6,732 nucleotides of DNA, taken from an uncultured Oscillospiraceae bacterium (GTDB taxonomy: Bacteria > Bacillota_A > Clostridia > Oscillospirales > Oscillospiraceae). Under the pieces are notes generated by a model. The model had not been told where the DNA came from and did not search any database. It saw only the letters and a program-made list of their open reading frames with translations. Both the position numbers and the translations under genes were made by a program. Location of the stretch: contig CAKTNU010000102.1 in the NCBI GenBank assembly GCA_934589325.1, positions 1-6,732 of the forward strand, written 5' to 3'. Below, one piece after another: positions 4,506 to 6,732 of the stretch. The stretch's first letter is position 1; each line of letters starts with the position of its first letter.

Positions 4506-6185
4506 TCAATCGACGGTGCCGCCGGTCAGCGCCTTGAGCATCTCGGCACTCGGGATCACTTTCCATGCGCCGCTGGAATACTCTATCGTTATCTCAAAGG
4601 CAGTGGTGGTGTAATAATTTTCGGCGCGCTGAAGCACATCGGAGACGGCGGCGGAGTATGCCTCATCCGTCACTGATGTGAGGAAATGATCGTTTTCATC
4701 ATAGACCTCGTCGTGCTTGCGGGACTGGACAATGTTGTTGAGCTTGTCCTCGGTCTTGGCCTGAACATCGCCGCTCATCGCCGTCAGGTCAAGGTACTGG
4801 AACACGACCTGCTGCTTTGCGGTGAGACCGTCGACGGTGCAGTCACCGTAGAGCTTGTAGGAATAGCTCGACTTGAGCGCGTTGTAGGCCAGCTTGCCGG
4901 TTTCGCTTTCGGGGACGTTTTCAAGGCCGAGCGTCGTATAACCGTCCATGAGCTGATAGGCTTCGGTATAATTCCCGGCGGTGACGTCGTCGAAAAATTC
5001 TGTCACTACGGCCTGCGGGTCGCCGGTAGGCTTGAGTATGACGGCACCGTGCACGCTGCCGTAGAAGCATGCGAACAGCGCGGCACCTGCGAGCAGTACG
5101 GCGGCAAGAGCCCACGGGATGTTGATCTTCCTGCGTCCCTTGCAGGACATGACCGCGGCGGTGCCGCAGACGACAAGCAGGCATATGCCCGCAGCGGCAA
5201 AGATGTTCATAACGGAACTTGTCCCTTCATTGTCAGAATTTGCGGAGGATGGATAGGAACTGCCATTGACAGTATTGCCATTATTCCCGGATATTTGCCC
5301 CGGTGCGGGTGAAGGGGAGTTGAGTGCGGCTATTGCGGCACGTTCGGCCTCTTCAGCTTCCTCGATGCGGCGCTGAGCCGTATGGTACTGCGCATAGTCG
5401 CTCATGAGCGAGCAGTAGTCAGCCAGCGCGTCATAGCCTTTTTTCAGCGTGTCGGTGAACATGACTATGACTATCGGATCGTCGGTATAGACAATGGCGC
5501 AGTCGTTCATATACAGCTTATAGCCCTCGACGAGATAACCGTATTTATGCGCGACCTCGTACTCCTGCTCGTGATACTTGAAGTAGTTATTCGGTTCGGC
5601 CTTGAGCATGACATCGATGAGACCGGGGAAGCGGTCGGACTCGGTCTGGAGCAGGTTCAGGCAGTATATCATCTGGCGGGCGGTGAAGAAATTGTTCTCA
5701 TAAAACTTCGCGTCCACTGTCTCCGCGTCCTCGCCCATATAGGGAGCGATAAGCTCACGATAGGTGCGGTAGCGGCCGATGTGCTGCCAGAGGAGCTTGG
5801 CCATGTCATTGTTGGAGTTGACTATGGTCCATTCGAGCAGCTTTGAATACTGCACTCCGGCGATCTTGTCGTCCATACTCATCTCGCCGTTATGTATCCG
5901 CTCGGTGTATATCATGTTGAGCGGCACCTTGTACATGCTGCCTGCAATGAGATACGTGTCGCCGTTGAGGTAATGCTCCTCTCCGGTGACGGTATTTTTA
6001 TACCCGAGGGCGACCGTTGCCGGGTCGATGCTGTGCTCGGTCAGGAAATCTTCGATGACCTCGTCCCAGGTCTTGTCCTTGAATCGTGCATCGTCGGCCG
6101 TGACGTCGGCAAATGCGGCGGGCAGCAGCGCCATCAGCATACAAAGCGCCGCTGCAAGGCAAATAATTCTTTTTTTCAGCTTCAT
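4506..6185 (-). CDS. Secreted class A beta-lactamase-like serine hydrolase with membrane hairpin and NTF2-like tail
   Basis: This is a 559-residue, first gene of the operon. Residues 1-26 are a signal peptide (basic MKLKKR, hydrophobic core, AFA before D27). The domain at about 36-250 resembles class A beta-lactamase/serine hydrolases: GSMYK at 82-86 supplies the SxxK pair (S83, K86), VNSNND at 122-127 sits where SDN is expected (S124-N126), and HKYGY at 213-217 replaces KTG. A short charged coiled-coil-like stretch (271-288, EEAEEAERAA) and a Ser/Asn/Pro linker follow. Two membrane helices (about 326-347 and 357-378) flank a basic KGRRK loop at 349-353, so both large domains should be outside. 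The C-terminal part (about 388-550) starts DPQAVVTEFFDDVTAGNYTEAYQLM, which is NTF2/DUF4878-like. The ATG at 6183-6185 follows AGGGGA (6195-6200) by 9 bases; the upstream ATG at 6206 has no ribosome binding site. A peptidoglycan or ester substrate is possible; lactam hydrolysis is not shown. Confidence 0.85.
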   Translation of the reverse strand: MKLKKRIICLAAALCMLMALLPAAFADVTADDARFKDKTWDEVIEDFLTEHSIDPATVALGYKNTVTGEEHYLNGDTYLIAGSMYKVPLNMIYTERIHNGEMSMDDKIAGVQYSKLLEWTIVNSNNDMAKLLWQHIGRYRTYRELIAPYMGEDAETVDAKFYENNFFTARQMIYCLNLLQTESDRFPGLIDVMLKAEPNNYFKYHEQEYEVAHKYGYLVEGYKLYMNDCAIVYTDDPIVIVMFTDTLKKGYDALADYCSLMSDYAQYHTAQRRIEEAEEAERAAIAALNSPSPAPGQISGNNGNTVNGSSYPSSANSDNEGTSSVMNIFAAAGICLLVVCGTAAVMSCKGRRKINIPWALAAVLLAGAALFACFYGSVHGAVILKPTGDPQAVVTEFFDDVTAGNYTEAYQLMDGYTTLGLENVPESETGKLAYNALKSSYSYKLYGDCTVDGLTAKQQVVFQYLDLTAMSGDVQAKTEDKLNNIVQSRKHDEVYDENDHFLTSVTDEAYSAAVSDVLQRAENYYTTTAFEITIEYSSGAWKVIPSAEMLKALTGGTVD

Positions 6186-6215
6186 TCTCTCTGTTCCCCT
6201 ATGCATTGGAGCATA

Positions 6216-6234
6216 ATAATCTACATTAGATTAT
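6216..6234. repeat. Perfect inverted repeat over the operon's transcription start
   Basis: ATAATCTA and TAGATTAT form 8-bp arms around CAT. The repeat covers most of the minus-strand -10 box (6230-6235) and the predicted start at about 6223. It could be an operator for the envelope operon, or a 5' hairpin in its transcript. Only the symmetry is seen; no regulator gene is in the window. Confidence 0.5.
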
Positions 6235-6258
6235 ATCTGTTGAAACCGCTTATTTCAA
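6230..6258 (-). promoter_or_regulatory. Near-consensus sigma-A promoter of the four-gene operon
   Basis: On the minus strand TTGAAA (6253-6258) is followed after exactly 17 bases by TATAAT (6230-6235), matching 11 of 12 consensus positions. The start is predicted near 6223, giving a leader of roughly 38 bases before the serine hydrolase ATG at 6185. It interlocks with the plus-strand promoter. Confidence 0.85.
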
Positions 6259-6268
6259 GAGATATAAG
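6240..6268 (+). promoter_or_regulatory. Near-consensus sigma-A promoter of the PgsA-like gene
   Basis: TTGAAA (6240-6245) is followed after exactly 17 bases by TATAAG (6263-6268), matching 10 of 12 consensus positions. The start is predicted near 6275, leaving about 50 bases of leader before the ATG at 6325. Its -35 box lies in the spacer of the opposing promoter and vice versa. Confidence 0.8.
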
Positions 6269-6276
6269 ACGTCTTA
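6265..6276. repeat. 12-bp perfect palindrome over the PgsA-like gene's start site
   Basis: TAAGACGTCTTA is a perfect 12-bp palindrome. It overlaps the last four bases of the plus-strand -10 box and runs to the predicted start, the classic position for a repressor operator. The symmetry is seen; operator function is inferred. Confidence 0.45.
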
Positions 6277-6324
6277 AGAAAATTTGTGAAAGCTGGGAAT
6301 AATATGGCGTGAGGGGGGCTGCGA

Positions 6325-6732
6325 ATGAATATTCCCAATGCGCTGAGCATACTGCGCATAGCGCTGACTCCGATGTTCGCGGCGTTTTATCTGCGCGGCA
6401 GAACCGATGCGGCATTGGCGACGCTGCTGCTGTGCGCACTGACGGATGTACTGGACGGGTATATCGCACGGAAGTTCAATATGATAACGGAGCTGGGCAA
6501 GGCGCTGGATCCGGTGGCGGATAAAATAATACAGGCCGCTATGATGCTTTGCGCCGCCGCAAGGCATCCGGCGGCGTGGCTGCTGCTGGCAGCGCATGTC
6601 CTGCGCGAGGCGGTGATGGCCACGGCGGGCATATATATCCTGCGTACGACCGGCCGGATATACGGCGCGCAGTGGCAGGGAAAGCTCTGCACGGGGCTGA
6701 TATACGCGGTGATGATAGCGCTGCTGCTGTTC
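6325..6732 (+). CDS. pgsA: CDP-alcohol phosphatidyltransferase, PgsA-like (C-terminal end beyond right edge)
   Basis: The first 136 codons are present and the frame stays open to the last base. The protein begins MNIPNALSILRIALTPMF, typical of phosphatidylglycerophosphate synthase. Residues 41-66 carry the complete catalytic signature of the family, D-x2-D-G-x2-A-R-x8-G-x3-D-x3-D (D41, D44, G45, A48, R49, G58, D62, D66), which binds the metal ions and CDP-diacylglycerol. Hydrophobic helices follow at about 67-80, 84-105 and 121-136. Family members are usually about 180 residues, so roughly a quarter is missing. PgsA makes phosphatidylglycerol phosphate from CDP-diacylglycerol and glycerol-3-phosphate; another alcohol acceptor cannot be excluded. 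The ATG follows GAGGGGGG (6311-6318) by 6 bases. It is divergent from the envelope operon. Phosphatidylglycerol is the lipid donor for Lgt, which makes the neighbourhood suggestive. Confidence 0.88.
   Translation, partial: MNIPNALSILRIALTPMFAAFYLRGRTDAALATLLLCALTDVLDGYIARKFNMITELGKALDPVADKIIQAAMMLCAAARHPAAWLLLAAHVLREAVMATAGIYILRTTGRIYGAQWQGKLCTGLIYAVMIALLLF

Noticed and set aside
4686..5312. Plus-strand open frame (208 codons) opposite the serine hydrolase gene.
   Set aside because: It is the antisense shadow of the membrane hairpin and NTF2-like region; no ribosome binding site or domain is seen.
6284..6305. Alternative rightward promoter with TTGTGA and TAATAT.
   Set aside because: The boxes are only about 10 bases apart and the start would fall on the ribosome binding site; the promoter at 6240-6268 fits far better.
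6274..6692. Minus-strand open frames opposite the PgsA-like gene.
   Set aside because: The plus strand carries the complete CDP-alcohol phosphatidyltransferase signature, a promoter and a ribosome binding site; the minus frames show nothing recognisable.
1..6732. Mobile element, phage, CRISPR or tRNA/rRNA content.
   Set aside because: No transposase, integrase, terminal repeats, direct-repeat arrays or RNA gene signatures were seen; apart from promoter and leader regions of under about 350 bases, the window is filled by chromosomal-type genes.

Overview
The window looks like chromosomal DNA of a fairly GC-rich, Gram-positive gut-type Clostridium relative, most likely Oscillospiraceae/Ruminococcaceae. 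This rests on strong GGAGG-type ribosome binding sites, consensus sigma-A promoters, a cobalamin riboswitch in front of a DUF4430/ECF-S pair, and a cytoplasmic DDILNEYG tail motif on one membrane protein. The taxonomic call is an inference; no phylogenetic marker gene is present.

Three transcription units are visible. (1) Positions 1-933, minus strand: a promoter, a cobalamin riboswitch, a membrane-anchored DUF4430 protein and the start of an ECF-transporter S component that runs off the left edge. Together they look like a B12-regulated uptake module. (2) Positions 919-6258, minus strand: a tightly packed four-gene operon with a consensus promoter at the right and an intrinsic terminator at the left. 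In order of transcription it encodes a secreted/membrane class A beta-lactamase-like serine hydrolase with an NTF2-like tail, a membrane-anchored NAGPA (phosphodiester glycosidase) protein with a long cytoplasmic Pro-rich tail, a degenerate Lgt-like multi-spanning membrane protein, and a second NAGPA paralogue. Gaps are 14 bp, a 4-bp overlap and a 4-bp overlap. (3) Positions 6240-6732, plus strand: a CDP-alcohol phosphatidyltransferase (PgsA-like) transcribed divergently and cut by the right edge.

The most interesting part is the four-gene operon. All four products are predicted to be in or outside the membrane, three belong to enzyme families acting on cell-envelope glycans or lipids, and two are diverged copies sharing a distinctive pre-catalytic domain. 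I do not recognise it as a named system; a joint envelope glycan or glycolipid-modifying role is inference. The divergent control region (6216-6276) is also unusual: two near-consensus promoters interlock, their -35 boxes form a perfect inverted repeat, and each start region carries its own palindrome.
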